NCBI RefSeq assembly: GCF_030732845.1
Contig: NZ_JASHKA010000009.1
Location: 1 to 64,000 of the forward strand
DNA: 64,000 bases
Direction of reading: 5' to 3'
Origin: Roseibium sp. MMSF_3544
GTDB taxonomy: Bacteria; Pseudomonadota; Alphaproteobacteria; Rhizobiales; Stappiaceae
Shown here: positions 27,433 to 36,567 of the stretch, piece after piece
Layout: every line of letters begins with the position of its first letter
Numbering within the stretch: position 1 is the stretch's first letter
Translations under genes and position numbers: made by a program
The notes under the pieces: generated by a model
Databases searched by the model: none
What the model was told of the DNA's origin: nothing
What the model saw: the letters and a program-made list of their open reading frames with translations, nothing else

Positions 27433-28347
27433 TTACTGCCAAAGGGCTCCGCTCTGGACGTCGTGATGCATCAGGACTTCAAGACGCGCCAGTTTCTCCG
27501 GATTGCGGATCATGAACACCTGGTTCACGAGCCCGGCTTCGGAAAAACCCAGGGTCATTGCGGTGACAATTTTCGACCCCTCATATTCGACAAGGCCGCG
27601 CATGCCGTTGATTTCAATTTCGACGGTCTGACCGTCGGTCCAAAGACGCCCAAGGATCTTGGCAATATACTTGGAAACAGCCTCCGGCCCTTCCAGGATA
27701 CGGCCAATGGCTGTCGCCTTGCCGCCGCCGTCTGTGCGGAGCTGGACCGATTCTGCCAGAAGTCCGGCCAGTTGCTCCGTCGATCCGGTTTCGAGCGCGG
27801 ACATGAAGGCTTTTAGGAAACTACTTTGTTGCTCTGCTGTCGGGACCGATCTTGACGCCTGCGATTGAACAAGCCGGGCCGCACGCGACACCAGCTGACG
27901 GCATGCTGCTTCGCTCATTTGCAGCGTTTCGGCGACCTCCGCATAAGGCTTTCCGAAGACTTCCCGGAGCAGATAGGCCGCCCTTTCTTTCGGCGTGAGC
28001 CGTTCCAGCAGCAGAAGGAAGGCGGTTGTCAGCGATTGCGCGCGCTCAAGGTCGGATTCCGGATCGGACCCGGCGTCGGTCTGAAGGGGCTCAGGAATCC
28101 AGGGGCCAACATAGTCGACCCGTTTCCTGTGAGCTGTCTTCAGATAATCGAGACACCGATTGGTACAGATCGTCGTCAACAATGCATCCGTGCTGACGAC
28201 CGAGGATTTTTCCACGCCCTGCCATTTGACGAATGTGTCCTGGACCGCGTCTTCCGCATCCGCCATCGACCCGAGCATGCGGTAGGCGAGCCCGAGCAAT
28301 CTCGGGCGCGCTTTTTCAAAGAGTTCGGTTTCAGTCGCGGTCGTCAT
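27433..28347 (-). CDS. ECF41-family RNA polymerase sigma factor with SnoaL-like extension
   Basis: 304 aa. Sigma region 2 covers about residues 10-75 and region 4 about 108-160 (FGKPYAEVAETLQMSEAACRQLVSR). A C-terminal SnoaL/NTF2-like extension follows from about 175. The ECF41 fingerprints are all present: WIPEP (83-87) in the linker, DGGGK (206-210) and NPEKL (282-286) in the extension. In this family the extension replaces an anti-sigma factor and modulates activity. The carboxymuconolactone-decarboxylase gene ends 1 bp upstream, the standard partner, and an ECF41-type promoter precedes it. The signal sensed is unknown. Confidence 0.93.
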   Translation of the reverse strand: MTTATETELFEKARPRLLGLAYRMLGSMADAEDAVQDTFVKWQGVEKSSVVSTDALLTTICTNRCLDYLKTAHRKRVDYVGPWIPEPLQTDAGSDPESDLERAQSLTTAFLLLLERLTPKERAAYLLREVFGKPYAEVAETLQMSEAACRQLVSRAARLVQSQASRSVPTAEQQSSFLKAFMSALETGSTEQLAGLLAESVQLRTDGGGKATAIGRILEGPEAVSKYIAKILGRLWTDGQTVEIEINGMRGLVEYEGSKIVTAMTLGFSEAGLVNQVFMIRNPEKLARLEVLMHHDVQSGALWQ

Positions 28348-28348
28348 G

Positions 28349-28780
28349 TCAATGGTTCGAGACCTGTATCCGGTTCCAGAGGTTGATCATGGCCACTGCC
28401 GATGTCATGGCACTGATTTCCGCGTCCGAATAATGCGCCTGCAGATCGTTTCTGAGATCAGCATAGTCGGTTTTCACGTCAAGGCTCGTCAAAGCTTCCG
28501 CCCAGGCGAGCGCCGCCTTTTCCGCGTCCGTGAAGTCGTCAACGTGCCGCCAGACGGTCAGGCGCTGCAGGCGCTCCTGGCTTTCCCCGTCATCCAGTGC
28601 TTCCTTCGTATGCATCTTCACGCAGTAGGCACACTGATTGATCTGAGACGCCCGCAGATCAAGAAGATGATGCAGTTGCGGGTCAAGTTCGGTCTTGCCG
28701 ATTTCACCGCTCGCAGCAGCGAAACGCTGCAGTACCGTAGGAACGAACTCCTGATAGTTGATTGAGTTTGCTGTCGTCAT
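28349..28780 (-). CDS. carboxymuconolactone decarboxylase/AhpD-like partner of the ECF41 factor
   Basis: 143 aa from the start at 28780 (MTTANSINYQ). An in-frame Met 99 bp upstream is rejected because the ECF41-type promoter lies between the two. The CxxC-x3-H motif (C50, C53, H57 in CAYCVKMH) is that of AhpD-type alkylhydroperoxidases. ECF41 sigma factors commonly control a gene of this family, a DoxX-like protein or an oxidoreductase. The likely role is peroxide or quinone-related redox defence; the reaction is unproven. Confidence 0.92.
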   Translation of the reverse strand: MTTANSINYQEFVPTVLQRFAAASGEIGKTELDPQLHHLLDLRASQINQCAYCVKMHTKEALDDGESQERLQRLTVWRHVDDFTDAEKAALAWAEALTSLDVKTDYADLRNDLQAHYSDAEISAMTSAVAMINLWNRIQVSNH

Positions 28781-28822
28781 TGATGTCTTCCGTAAGTCGT
28801 TTTGTGGGAGTGACACTCCTTT

Positions 28823-28849
28823 GACGAGCGAACCATGTGGTTTGTGACA
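28823..28849 (-). promoter_or_regulatory. ECF41-type autoregulatory promoter
   Basis: The minus strand reads TGTCACA (28849-28843), 16 bp, then CGTC (28826-28823), which is the published ECF41 promoter pattern. It ends 42 bp before the start codon of the CMD gene, so the CMD-sigma operon is probably activated by its own sigma factor. Confidence 0.88.
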
Positions 28850-28880
28850 AGCTGCCAGAAATTTATTCGGAGTTTTCATT

Positions 28881-28918
28881 CCGGCTGAAAAGCGGCGGAA
28901 GGCCGGAAGCCAGTTATG
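28881..28918. repeat. dispersed intergenic repeat, second copy
   Basis: The stretch ATTCCGGCTG...GCGGCGGAAGGCCGGAAG resembles the element near 18922-18956 (ATTCCAGCTG...GCAGCGGAAGGCCGGAA). It lies between the ECF41 promoter and the dctD stop codon. Confidence 0.5.
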
Positions 28919-29000
28919 TTAGCGATCTATGCATTGCGCGGGTTGGCGCGTTCGCAAGAATGATCGTCGGTGCGCAGCACCTAGCCGAGCTCAACACTCG

Positions 29001-30335
29001 TCAAACCGCCTCGGCTTCATCCTTGCCAAGCCCGTATTTCCGCATTTTCTCGTAAAGCGCCTTACGGGAAAGGCCGAGGTTTTCGTAAGTCGGCTTGATA
29101 GCACCGGCATTGCGCTTCAGTTCGGCGGCAATCAGGGCACGCTCGAAGCCGGCAACCTGATCGAACAGGCTCGAGCCTGAGTCAGCCGCCGGCTCGGGCT
29201 GCTGTTCGAGGCCGAGGACAAACCGGTCAGCGACGTTTCTAAGTTCGCGCACGTTTCCGGGCCAGTCCCTTGCGACGAGGCCGGCGAGATAGGCTTCGCT
29301 GATGTCGGGAATTTCGCGACGGTAGCGCGCCCTTGCCTCAACGGCGAGATGCCTGAACAAGAGGGGAATGTCCTCAAGACGATCACGCAGCGGCGGGATC
29401 GCAACATGGACGACATTGAGACGATAAAACAGATCCAGCCTGAAACGGCCTTCCTTGCCCGCAGCCTCGAGATCCTCCTTGGTCGCGGCTATGAAACGGA
29501 CATCCAGGTCGATCGCCTTGTTGGAACCGAGGCGTTCGATGGTCCGTGTCTCGATCACCCGGAGCAGCTTGACCTGCAACTCCAGAGGCATGGATTCGAT
29601 TTCGTCCAGGAAGACCGACCCACCATGTGCGTGTTCAAGTTTGCCGATCCGCTGGCCGCTGGCACCGGTAAAGGCGCCCTTTTCGTGGCCGAAGAGTTCG
29701 GATTCGATGATCTCGGCGGGCAAAGCGCCGCAATTGAGCGCAACAAACGGCTTGTCCTTACGCGGGCCCTCGTCGTGCAGCGCACGTGCAACCACTTCCT
29801 TGCCGGACCCGGTTTCTCCCAGGATCAGGACATCGGCGTCTGTCGCCGCGAGCGCCGTGACATTTTTCCGGAGAAGATCCATCGAAGCGGTTCTTCCAAC
29901 CAACCGGCTTTCCAGGCCGGTTCTGTCGGCAAGTTCTTCGCGCAGCTTCCGGTTTTCAAGAACGAGCCGGCGCTTGTCGAGAGCGCGCTCCACCACCGAT
30001 GCAAGGTGCGTGACCGAAAACGGTTTTTCCAGGAAGTCATAGGCGCCAGCCCGCATGGCCTCGACCGCAAGGGGTACGTCGCCATGGCCCGTGATCAAAA
30101 CGACAGGAAGCGCCGGGTCGATCTCGAAAGCCCTTCTCATGACCTGAAAGCCGTCGGTCCCCGGCATGCGAATGTCTGTCACAAGCACGCCGTAAAAGTC
30201 GCGGCTGATCCGTTCGAGCGCCGCTTCCGGCCTTTCTGTCGCAAAGACGTCCTGACCGGACAGCTCGAGGCCCTGGCTCAGGGAGCCTCTCAGATCTGCT
30301 TCGTCGTCGATCAACAGGACCGTTGCCTGATCCAT
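29001..30335 (-). CDS. dctD: DctD, sigma-54-dependent response regulator
   Basis: 444 aa. The receiver domain has phospho-acceptor D54 (LVTDIRMPG) and conserved K104. The AAA+ domain has Walker A GETGSGKE (173-180), an intact GAFTGA loop (220-225) for sigma-54 contact, and Walker B FLDEIES. A Fis-type HTH closes the protein (about residues 400-440). It activates transcription from -24/-12 promoters when phosphorylated by the partner kinase encoded 3 bp upstream. The best target in this window is dctP, 1.8 kb away on the same strand. Confidence 0.93.
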   Translation of the reverse strand: MDQATVLLIDDEADLRGSLSQGLELSGQDVFATERPEAALERISRDFYGVLVTDIRMPGTDGFQVMRRAFEIDPALPVVLITGHGDVPLAVEAMRAGAYDFLEKPFSVTHLASVVERALDKRRLVLENRKLREELADRTGLESRLVGRTASMDLLRKNVTALAATDADVLILGETGSGKEVVARALHDEGPRKDKPFVALNCGALPAEIIESELFGHEKGAFTGASGQRIGKLEHAHGGSVFLDEIESMPLELQVKLLRVIETRTIERLGSNKAIDLDVRFIAATKEDLEAAGKEGRFRLDLFYRLNVVHVAIPPLRDRLEDIPLLFRHLAVEARARYRREIPDISEAYLAGLVARDWPGNVRELRNVADRFVLGLEQQPEPAADSGSSLFDQVAGFERALIAAELKRNAGAIKPTYENLGLSRKALYEKMRKYGLGKDEAEAV

Positions 30336-30338
30336 CTT

Positions 30339-32123
30339 CTATTCCGCCGCCAGTACAGTCTCATCCGCCGCCGGCAGACGCATCGTGAAAACAGCGCCGC
30401 CGCCGTCACGATTCGCCGCTTTCAGCGATCCGGAAAAGTCATGAACGATCTTATAGGCGATCGACAAGCCCAAACCGAGCCCCGCGCCAACATCCTTTGT
30501 GGTGAAAAACGGATCGAAGATCTGCGGCAGGGCTTCCTCGTCTATGCCGGTGCCGTTGTCGGCAACCTCCAGCACGGCTTCATCGCCTTCCCGTTTCAGG
30601 GAAAGGCTGATCAAGGGCGCCGGACTTGCCTGGACCGCGTCAAGCGCGTTGGAGAGCAGGTTGATGACAACCTGTTCCAGGCGAATGCGTCCACCCGCGA
30701 CGATAATGTCCTCATCCGGGAGATCCACTGACAGCACGAAGCCGCTTTGCTTGATCTGGGGCTGGAGCAACAGCATCGCCTCGTCGATCACCTGTCTCAG
30801 TGAGACCGGTTTGATGTCGGTGCCCGACTTTCTCGTGAAGCCCTTGAGCGTCTTGGCGATTTCGGCCATGCGCTTCACCATGCCGCCGATCCGCGTGAGA
30901 TTGCCCTTTGCTTCGTCGGCGCGGCCGCGGTCGATAAGCATTTCCGCGATTTCCGCATCTGAGCGAATGGCTGCGAGCGGTTGATTGTATTCGTGGCTGA
31001 GCGCTGCCGACATGCGCCCGAGCGTTGCCAGCTTTGCCGCCTGAACCAATTCGGCCTGTGTCTGGCGCAGGTTTTCCTCAGCCTGCTGGCGTTCGCCGAC
31101 TTCCCGTTCCAGATGGGCGTTGGCCCGGCGCAGCTCTGCCGTCCGGCTCTGGACGCGGCGTTCCAGGCGAAGGGCTGCCGCCCGGTTGCGCCGTTCCTCG
31201 CGCATGAATTCCTCGCGGCGCGCAATCAGGAACCAGATGCCGCCGGCCGCAATCACGCAGACAAGCAGGGCAACCAGCATGGCCCAGCCCGATTGACGGC
31301 GGGCATCACCGATATCAACCAGAGTGCGGACCTGCCAGCCGAGAACAGGCAAGTCTGATGTCAATTGCATATGTGCGTTACCTGCGCCCGCAGACGGCAA
31401 CAGCAGCTGCATGCGACCCGTCAGCGAAAGGTCCACGACGTTCCAGCCAGGATCCAGCTCGCCGGCTCTCATTCCGCGGAAATCCGGCACATTGGACACT
31501 ACAACACGGTCGTTCCCGTCCAGGGCAAGTATGGGGTCCTTGCTCAAGGCCCAGGCCTGTTCGACGTCATCCAGGCTCACGCGGACCGCAAGCACACCCA
31601 GAAACGTTTCTTCAGTTCGCAAGGGAGAAGCAAAGACATAATTTGAGGGCGTGTCAGGTGTCCCCGGGATCAACTCCCGCCCGAGTTGACCCTGGCTCGC
31701 CTGGGTAAATGCGTGCGGAATCCGGCCGGACCCGCCAATGGCGTTGGCAGGAACGCTGTCCTGGCTTGAGACCACCACCTTGCCGGTGGCATCCATCAGC
31801 CAGATTTCCTCAGCACCTGACATGCCAGCTGCAATGGCCGCAATCCCGGGTTCCGCGTCGGCCCTTTCCTTGAAGTAGAAACTGGCGATATCCGGGCTGC
31901 GGGCAAGCAGAGGTGACAACAGCCGAAACTTGTCCAGTAGCCGCTCCAGAACAGCAGTCTGAACAGCAAGATTGGCGTTCGCGCGGGTTTCCGATTCAGC
32001 AAGTGTAATACGCAGGCTGGCCAGACCCGTAAGCCACACGATTAATAACGTGGCCAGAACCAGACCGGCTCCAATCCCGAATTTCATCCTGCGCCAGGTC
32101 AAGCGCTTGGGTCTGCGTATCAT
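30339..32123 (-). CDS. dctB: DctB, membrane sensor histidine kinase for C4-dicarboxylates
   Basis: 594 aa from Met at 32123 (MIRRPKRLTW); an earlier ATG at 32171 is less likely. One membrane helix near the N-terminus and a second at about residues 285-305 enclose a periplasmic sensor domain of the tandem-PAS (dCACHE) type. A coiled-coil linker rich in Arg and Glu (about 320-365) leads to HisKA with the phospho-accepting His in ALSHEYNQPLAAIRSDAE, then HATPase with DNGTGIDEE and GLGLGLSIAYKIV. It senses external succinate, fumarate or malate in characterised members and phosphorylates DctD. Confidence 0.9.
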   Translation of the reverse strand: MIRRPKRLTWRRMKFGIGAGLVLATLLIVWLTGLASLRITLAESETRANANLAVQTAVLERLLDKFRLLSPLLARSPDIASFYFKERADAEPGIAAIAAGMSGAEEIWLMDATGKVVVSSQDSVPANAIGGSGRIPHAFTQASQGQLGRELIPGTPDTPSNYVFASPLRTEETFLGVLAVRVSLDDVEQAWALSKDPILALDGNDRVVVSNVPDFRGMRAGELDPGWNVVDLSLTGRMQLLLPSAGAGNAHMQLTSDLPVLGWQVRTLVDIGDARRQSGWAMLVALLVCVIAAGGIWFLIARREEFMREERRNRAAALRLERRVQSRTAELRRANAHLEREVGERQQAEENLRQTQAELVQAAKLATLGRMSAALSHEYNQPLAAIRSDAEIAEMLIDRGRADEAKGNLTRIGGMVKRMAEIAKTLKGFTRKSGTDIKPVSLRQVIDEAMLLLQPQIKQSGFVLSVDLPDEDIIVAGGRIRLEQVVINLLSNALDAVQASPAPLISLSLKREGDEAVLEVADNGTGIDEEALPQIFDPFFTTKDVGAGLGLGLSIAYKIVHDFSGSLKAANRDGGGAVFTMRLPAADETVLAAE

Positions 32124-32196
32124 CGCGTCAGTATAAACCACCAAATTCTGCCGTGAAGGTGACCAAGACAATCAGCACATCGGCCATTGAACGGAC

Positions 32197-33282
32197 TCAA
32201 ACCAGATTTCTCTGCCGCCGGTCGATGGCGACACTCTTGACGAGGACGGTCACTTCCTTGCCGACAGCCAGTTCCAAGTCGGCAACCGAGGCCCGTGTGA
32301 TACGCGCCCGGATCGTCTGCTCCTCAAGCGCACACAGGATTTCCGCGTAGGGGCCGGTCTCTTCCGAGATGCTGGTTATTTGTGCCGGAAAGGCATTGCG
32401 GATCGAGAGCCCCTTGGGCGGTTCGCTCGCAAGCGCGACATCGCGGGCGCGGATGCGCAAGCGCACCGTGTCGCCGCGCCGGGCTGCCAGATCCGGGATC
32501 TGGAGCACCGCACCGCCGATGTCGACAAATGTGAGGCCCCAGTTTTCGTCGACTTCCGTCACCTTGCCATGAACCAGTGCGCCGGCTTCGTGGCGGCCCG
32601 TTGCGCGTCCGAGATCCGTACGGGTCAGCATCTCGGCGACCGGCCCAAATGCGGGTGTCCGCCCGTCCGACAGGATCACCAGTGTGTTCGAGAGCCGCGC
32701 CACTTCCTCAATGGAGTGGCTGACATAAAGGATCGGAATGCCGGCGTCGACACACAGCCGGTCAAGATAGGGCAGAATATCGTTGCGCCGTGCCTGGTCG
32801 AGACTGGCCAGCGGTTCGTCCATGATCAACAGTCTGGGATCGGACAGCAGCGCCCGGCCAATGGCCACCCGCTGTTTTTCGCCCCCCGAAAGGGTTGCCG
32901 GCTTGCGCTGGAGCAGGGTGTCCAAGCCAAGAAGTTCGACCACTTCGGTAAAGTTCCGGTCGCCGGACCGGCGACCGGCCCAGCGCGCATAGGTAAGGTT
33001 CGACTTCACGCTTAGATGCGGAAACAGCCGTGCGTCCTGGAACACATGCCCGATACGGCGCTGCTGGACGGGCAGATTGGTACCCTTTGCGGAATCAAAC
33101 AAGACTGTTCCGCCCAGCGAGATTCTGCCCGACGCAGGCCTGACCAGGCCCGCAATCATGTTGGTGAGTGTTGTCTTGCCGGCACCGGACTGTCCAAACA
33201 GGGACGTAACGCCGCTTTCACTTTCGAACCGGGCCTGAAAGTCCATTTCACCGACTTTTCCGGAGATGTCGACGTCAAGCAA
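32197..33282 (-). CDS. modC: ModC, molybdate ABC transporter ATPase
   Basis: 361 aa. The ABC domain has Walker A GQSGAGKTT, signature LSGGEKQR, Walker B LLIMDEP and H-loop SHS. The C-terminal region (about residues 230-350) is a TOBE/MOP-like oxyanion-sensing domain typical of ModC. It overlaps modB by 8 bp. It hydrolyses ATP to drive molybdate, and possibly tungstate, uptake. Last gene of the GMC-modA-modB-modC unit. Confidence 0.95.
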   Translation of the reverse strand: MLDVDISGKVGEMDFQARFESESGVTSLFGQSGAGKTTLTNMIAGLVRPASGRISLGGTVLFDSAKGTNLPVQQRRIGHVFQDARLFPHLSVKSNLTYARWAGRRSGDRNFTEVVELLGLDTLLQRKPATLSGGEKQRVAIGRALLSDPRLLIMDEPLASLDQARRNDILPYLDRLCVDAGIPILYVSHSIEEVARLSNTLVILSDGRTPAFGPVAEMLTRTDLGRATGRHEAGALVHGKVTEVDENWGLTFVDIGGAVLQIPDLAARRGDTVRLRIRARDVALASEPPKGLSIRNAFPAQITSISEETGPYAEILCALEEQTIRARITRASVADLELAVGKEVTVLVKSVAIDRRQRNLV

Positions 33283-33982
33283 TGTCGCCTCCCAGCCGTA
33301 TCTTCAGCCGGCGCGCAAGCAGTTCCGAGGCGATCAGTGCCGCGAACGCGACAAACGCGGCGATCAGGGTCAACCTGAAGGCAGCAAGATCGCCACTCGG
33401 GGTCTGGGTTGCGGTGTAAAGGGCGAGCGCCAGTGTGCGGGTCTCTCCCGGAATGTTTGAGACAAAGGTGATTGTTGCGCCAAACTCTCCCATCGCCTTG
33501 GCAAACCCCAGGATCGCCCCACCCAAAATGCCGGGCAAGGCAAGGGGCAGCGTCACCGTCAGGAAGCTGACAAGCCGATGTGCCCCGAGAGACTTCGCGG
33601 CTTCTTCGAGCTTTGGATCGACAGCCTCGAAAGACAGCCGGATGGGGCGCACGATCAACGGAAACGCCATGACACCGGCGGCAAGCGCCGCCCCTGTCCA
33701 GTTGAACGCGAAACTGATGCCGAAAACATCGTCGAGAAAGGCACCGACCGGTCCCTTGCGTCCAAAAGTGAGCAATAACACATAGCCCGTGACCACGGGC
33801 GGCAGCACCAGCGGCAAGTGAACGAGCGCATTGACGACACCGTGGCCGGGAAATCTGTAGCGTGCGAGGACATACGCCACCAAAATGGCAAGCGGCAGCG
33901 ACACCGCGAGTGCGGCCGCCGCGACCCTCAAGGTCAGAAGCAAGGCCTGCCATTCGTCTGGTTGTAGATTGAAAAAACTCAC
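33275..33982 (-). CDS. modB: ModB, molybdate ABC permease
   Basis: 235 aa, five membrane helices, normal size. The coupling region with EAAKSLGAHRLVSFLTVTLPLALPGILGG-type sequence (residues about 132-160) matches ModB/CysT-type permeases. It lies between modA and modC on the same strand, with a 46-bp gap after modA and an 8-bp overlap with modC. Confidence 0.95.
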   Translation of the reverse strand: MSFFNLQPDEWQALLLTLRVAAAALAVSLPLAILVAYVLARYRFPGHGVVNALVHLPLVLPPVVTGYVLLLTFGRKGPVGAFLDDVFGISFAFNWTGAALAAGVMAFPLIVRPIRLSFEAVDPKLEEAAKSLGAHRLVSFLTVTLPLALPGILGGAILGFAKAMGEFGATITFVSNIPGETRTLALALYTATQTPSGDLAAFRLTLIAAFVAFAALIASELLARRLKIRLGGDIA

Positions 33983-34028
33983 GTGCGCCCGGTGTGCTGG
34001 TCAAACCGACCGCCAAAGCTTGAACGGC

Positions 34029-34790
34029 CTATTCAACCTTATCGGTCACAAACCCCAGAGATTGCAAGATTTCTTGTGCCTGCGGCCCCGTCAGATAGGC
34101 GAGAAATGTCTGCGCCTGCTGTGTGGGTGGTGTTCCAGTCAGAGCGGCGAGATATTCAATCTCCGGATGACTGTCTTGCGGAAGCTCTGCCAAAACGGCA
34201 ACGCCGGGTTCGATCGCCGCGTCTGTCCTGTAGACGAGGCCAAGTGGCGTATCCCCCCGCGCAACCGAGGCAAGCGCCACACGCACGTTTTCCATTGGCG
34301 CCAGCTGGCCCGAAACCTCCTGCCAGAGCCCGAGCTTTTCAAGTGACGCCCTGCCATAGCGGCCAGCAGGAACCGTCTCCGGATCGGCAATCGCCAAACG
34401 TTCGCCGTCGAGCAGCGCGGCGATCTCCGCCGCTTTCAATTCCAGTGGAGACCCGTCGGCCGGGCCGATCAGGACAAGCGCGTTCGAGGCGATCAGGCGC
34501 ACGCTTTCAGGCAGAACGGCATCTTCTTCGACCGCATAATCCATCCAGTCCGCATCGGCGGAAACAAACAGGTCCGCCGGGGCACCCGCCTCGACCTGAC
34601 GGGCAAGCGTGCCGGTTCCGGCAAAGGAAAAGACGACCGGCGTCCCCGTTTCCTCTTCGAAGGCTGCACCGATCCGCTCCATGGCCTCACGCGTGCTGGC
34701 CGCTGCAAAGACAGTCAGGCTTGACGCTGCCGCGGAAGAAGGGAGCAAAGCCGCCAAAACCGAAAGCACGATCAACTGCCGACAGATCAT
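34029..34790 (-). CDS. modA: ModA, periplasmic molybdate-binding protein
   Basis: 253 aa with a signal peptide (LIVLSVLAALLPSSAAA). ModA features include LTVFAAASTREAMERIGAAFEEE at the mature N-terminus and VSADADWMDYAVE. The start codon overlaps the stop of the upstream GMC oxidoreductase by 4 bp, so the two are translationally coupled. I found no typical ModE box upstream of the operon. Confidence 0.94.
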   Translation of the reverse strand: MICRQLIVLSVLAALLPSSAAASSLTVFAAASTREAMERIGAAFEEETGTPVVFSFAGTGTLARQVEAGAPADLFVSADADWMDYAVEEDAVLPESVRLIASNALVLIGPADGSPLELKAAEIAALLDGERLAIADPETVPAGRYGRASLEKLGLWQEVSGQLAPMENVRVALASVARGDTPLGLVYRTDAAIEPGVAVLAELPQDSHPEIEYLAALTGTPPTQQAQTFLAYLTGPQAQEILQSLGFVTDKVE

Positions 34791-36400
34791 CCGGCGGCCC
34801 GCCGGTCTTCCCGGATCATGTCGGAGCCCTTTTCGGCGATCATGACCGTCGGCGCGTTGGTGTTGCCGGAGGTAATTGTCGGCATTACCGATGCATCGAT
34901 TACCCGAATGTTGGCAAAGCCGCGCAGTTTCAGCCTTTCATCGACGACGGAAGCTTCATCCATGCCCATGCGGCACGTGCTGACGGGATGAAATATGGTC
35001 GTTCCGATGTCGCCGGCAGCTTTGACCAGTTCGTCGTCCGTGGAAAGGTCCGGCCCGGGCAAAAACTCCTCGGGCTGATAGGGCTGCATCGCCGGGGAGG
35101 CCATGATCCGGCGCGTCAGTCGGATGGCGTCGGCAGCAACCCGCTTGTCGGCTTCGGCCGAGAGATAATTCGGTTGGATTTCGGGCTGGCTGGTCTTGTC
35201 CGGTGACGTGATATGCACGTGCCCGCGGCTTTCCGGACGCAGATTGCAGACGCTTGCGGTCATCGCCGGGAAGCTGTGAAGCGGCTCCCCGAATTTCGGC
35301 AAAGACAGCGGCTGGACGTGATATTGCACATTGGCCGTTTCGAAAGACGGGTCGGTCTTTGCAAAGACCCCGAGCTGGCTCGGTGCCATGGCCATCGGTC
35401 CGGAACGCTTCAGGATATACTCAAGTCCAATCTTCGCTTTGCCAAACCAGGAGTTGGCAATTTCGTTCATGGTCTTGGCGTTCTTCACCTTGAAGACCGG
35501 CCTCAACTGAAGATGGTCCTGAAGGTTCTCACCGACACTCCGGTTTTCATGTCGCGGTTCGATACCGGCTTTTCTCAAGACGTCCGGATTTCCAATACCG
35601 GAGAGTTCCAGCAACTGCGGCGAACCGATTGCGCCGGCCGCCACGATCAGCTCACCGGAGACCTTCACTTTTGCCTTTTCACCTGCGACATCGAGCATGA
35701 GGCCACTTGCGGTCCCGTTTTCAAAGTCGATCCGGTCAACATGGGCCTCGGTCAGGACGGTGAGATTGGCGCGGTCCTTTGCAGGCCTCAGGAACGCCTT
35801 GGCTCCGTTCCAGCGCAGACCTGATTTCTGCGTCACCTGAAAATAGGCAGACCCGAAATTGTCACCGCCGTTGAAATCTTTTGTTTTCGGTATGCCGTTT
35901 TCTTCGCAAGCGTCGCGGAAGGCGTTCAGCAATTCCCAGGACATACGCTGTTCTTCGACGCGCAGGTTGCCGCCCTGGGCGTGAAGATCATCGTCCCAGG
36001 CGTAGTGGTCCTCTGACTTCCGGAAATAGGGAAGTACGTCGTCCCAACCCCAACCCGGCAGGCCGAGCTGGCGCCAGTGATCGTAGTCCCAGGCCTGACC
36101 GCGCATATAGATCATGCCGTTGATGGAAGAACAGCCCCCCAGAACCTTGCCGCGCGGATAGAGCAACGATCTGCCATTGAGGCCCGGATCGGAAGCGGTC
36201 TTGAAGCCCCAGTCGACCCGCGGATTGCCAATGCAATGGAGATACCCGACGGGAATGTGGATCCAGATGTAATTGTCCCGCTTCCCTGCCTCCAGCAGCA
36301 GAACCTTCATGTCCGGGTCTTCCGAAAGACGGTTCGCCAGGACGCACCCCGCCGTTCCGGCACCCACAATTACATAATCCCATGATCCGAGATCGCGCAT
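34787..36400 (-). CDS. GMC-family FAD oxidoreductase (choline dehydrogenase-like)
   Basis: 537 aa, full GMC length. The N-terminal Rossmann motif is VIVGAGTAGCVLANRLSEDP, the GMC signature region is GKVLGGCSSINGMIYMRG, and the C-terminal block has HPVSTCRMG (active-site His region) and GNTNAPTVMIAEK. Members oxidise alcohols such as choline or long-chain and polyethylene alcohols using FAD. No betaine-aldehyde dehydrogenase or BetI gene is near, so a BetA role is unsupported. The 4-bp overlap with modA is unusual. Confidence 0.9.
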   Translation of the reverse strand: MRDLGSWDYVIVGAGTAGCVLANRLSEDPDMKVLLLEAGKRDNYIWIHIPVGYLHCIGNPRVDWGFKTASDPGLNGRSLLYPRGKVLGGCSSINGMIYMRGQAWDYDHWRQLGLPGWGWDDVLPYFRKSEDHYAWDDDLHAQGGNLRVEEQRMSWELLNAFRDACEENGIPKTKDFNGGDNFGSAYFQVTQKSGLRWNGAKAFLRPAKDRANLTVLTEAHVDRIDFENGTASGLMLDVAGEKAKVKVSGELIVAAGAIGSPQLLELSGIGNPDVLRKAGIEPRHENRSVGENLQDHLQLRPVFKVKNAKTMNEIANSWFGKAKIGLEYILKRSGPMAMAPSQLGVFAKTDPSFETANVQYHVQPLSLPKFGEPLHSFPAMTASVCNLRPESRGHVHITSPDKTSQPEIQPNYLSAEADKRVAADAIRLTRRIMASPAMQPYQPEEFLPGPDLSTDDELVKAAGDIGTTIFHPVSTCRMGMDEASVVDERLKLRGFANIRVIDASVMPTITSGNTNAPTVMIAEKGSDMIREDRRAAG

Positions 36401-36567
36401 CAGTCCTCCCGCGTTGTTTGCCAGATGGAGGCACGAGCGGGGAAGGCGGTCAAGTCCGTTAAACGGCTATGTCGGCGCGGAGGACAATCAGGCGCACCAG
36501 GGTTGTTTACGTAATTCTTACGAGACCTTGCGAAAAGAAGGACACACCAGTTCGCGAGGCTTCCCGA

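Noticed and set aside
29349-30731. Long open frame (460 codons) on the plus strand opposite dctD and dctB
   Set aside because: It is an antisense shadow of two clear genes. In GC-rich DNA, codon bias keeps the opposite frame open.
33983-35206. Long plus-strand frame (407 codons) opposite modA and the GMC gene
   Set aside because: It is antisense to two recognisable genes and extremely Arg/Pro-rich.
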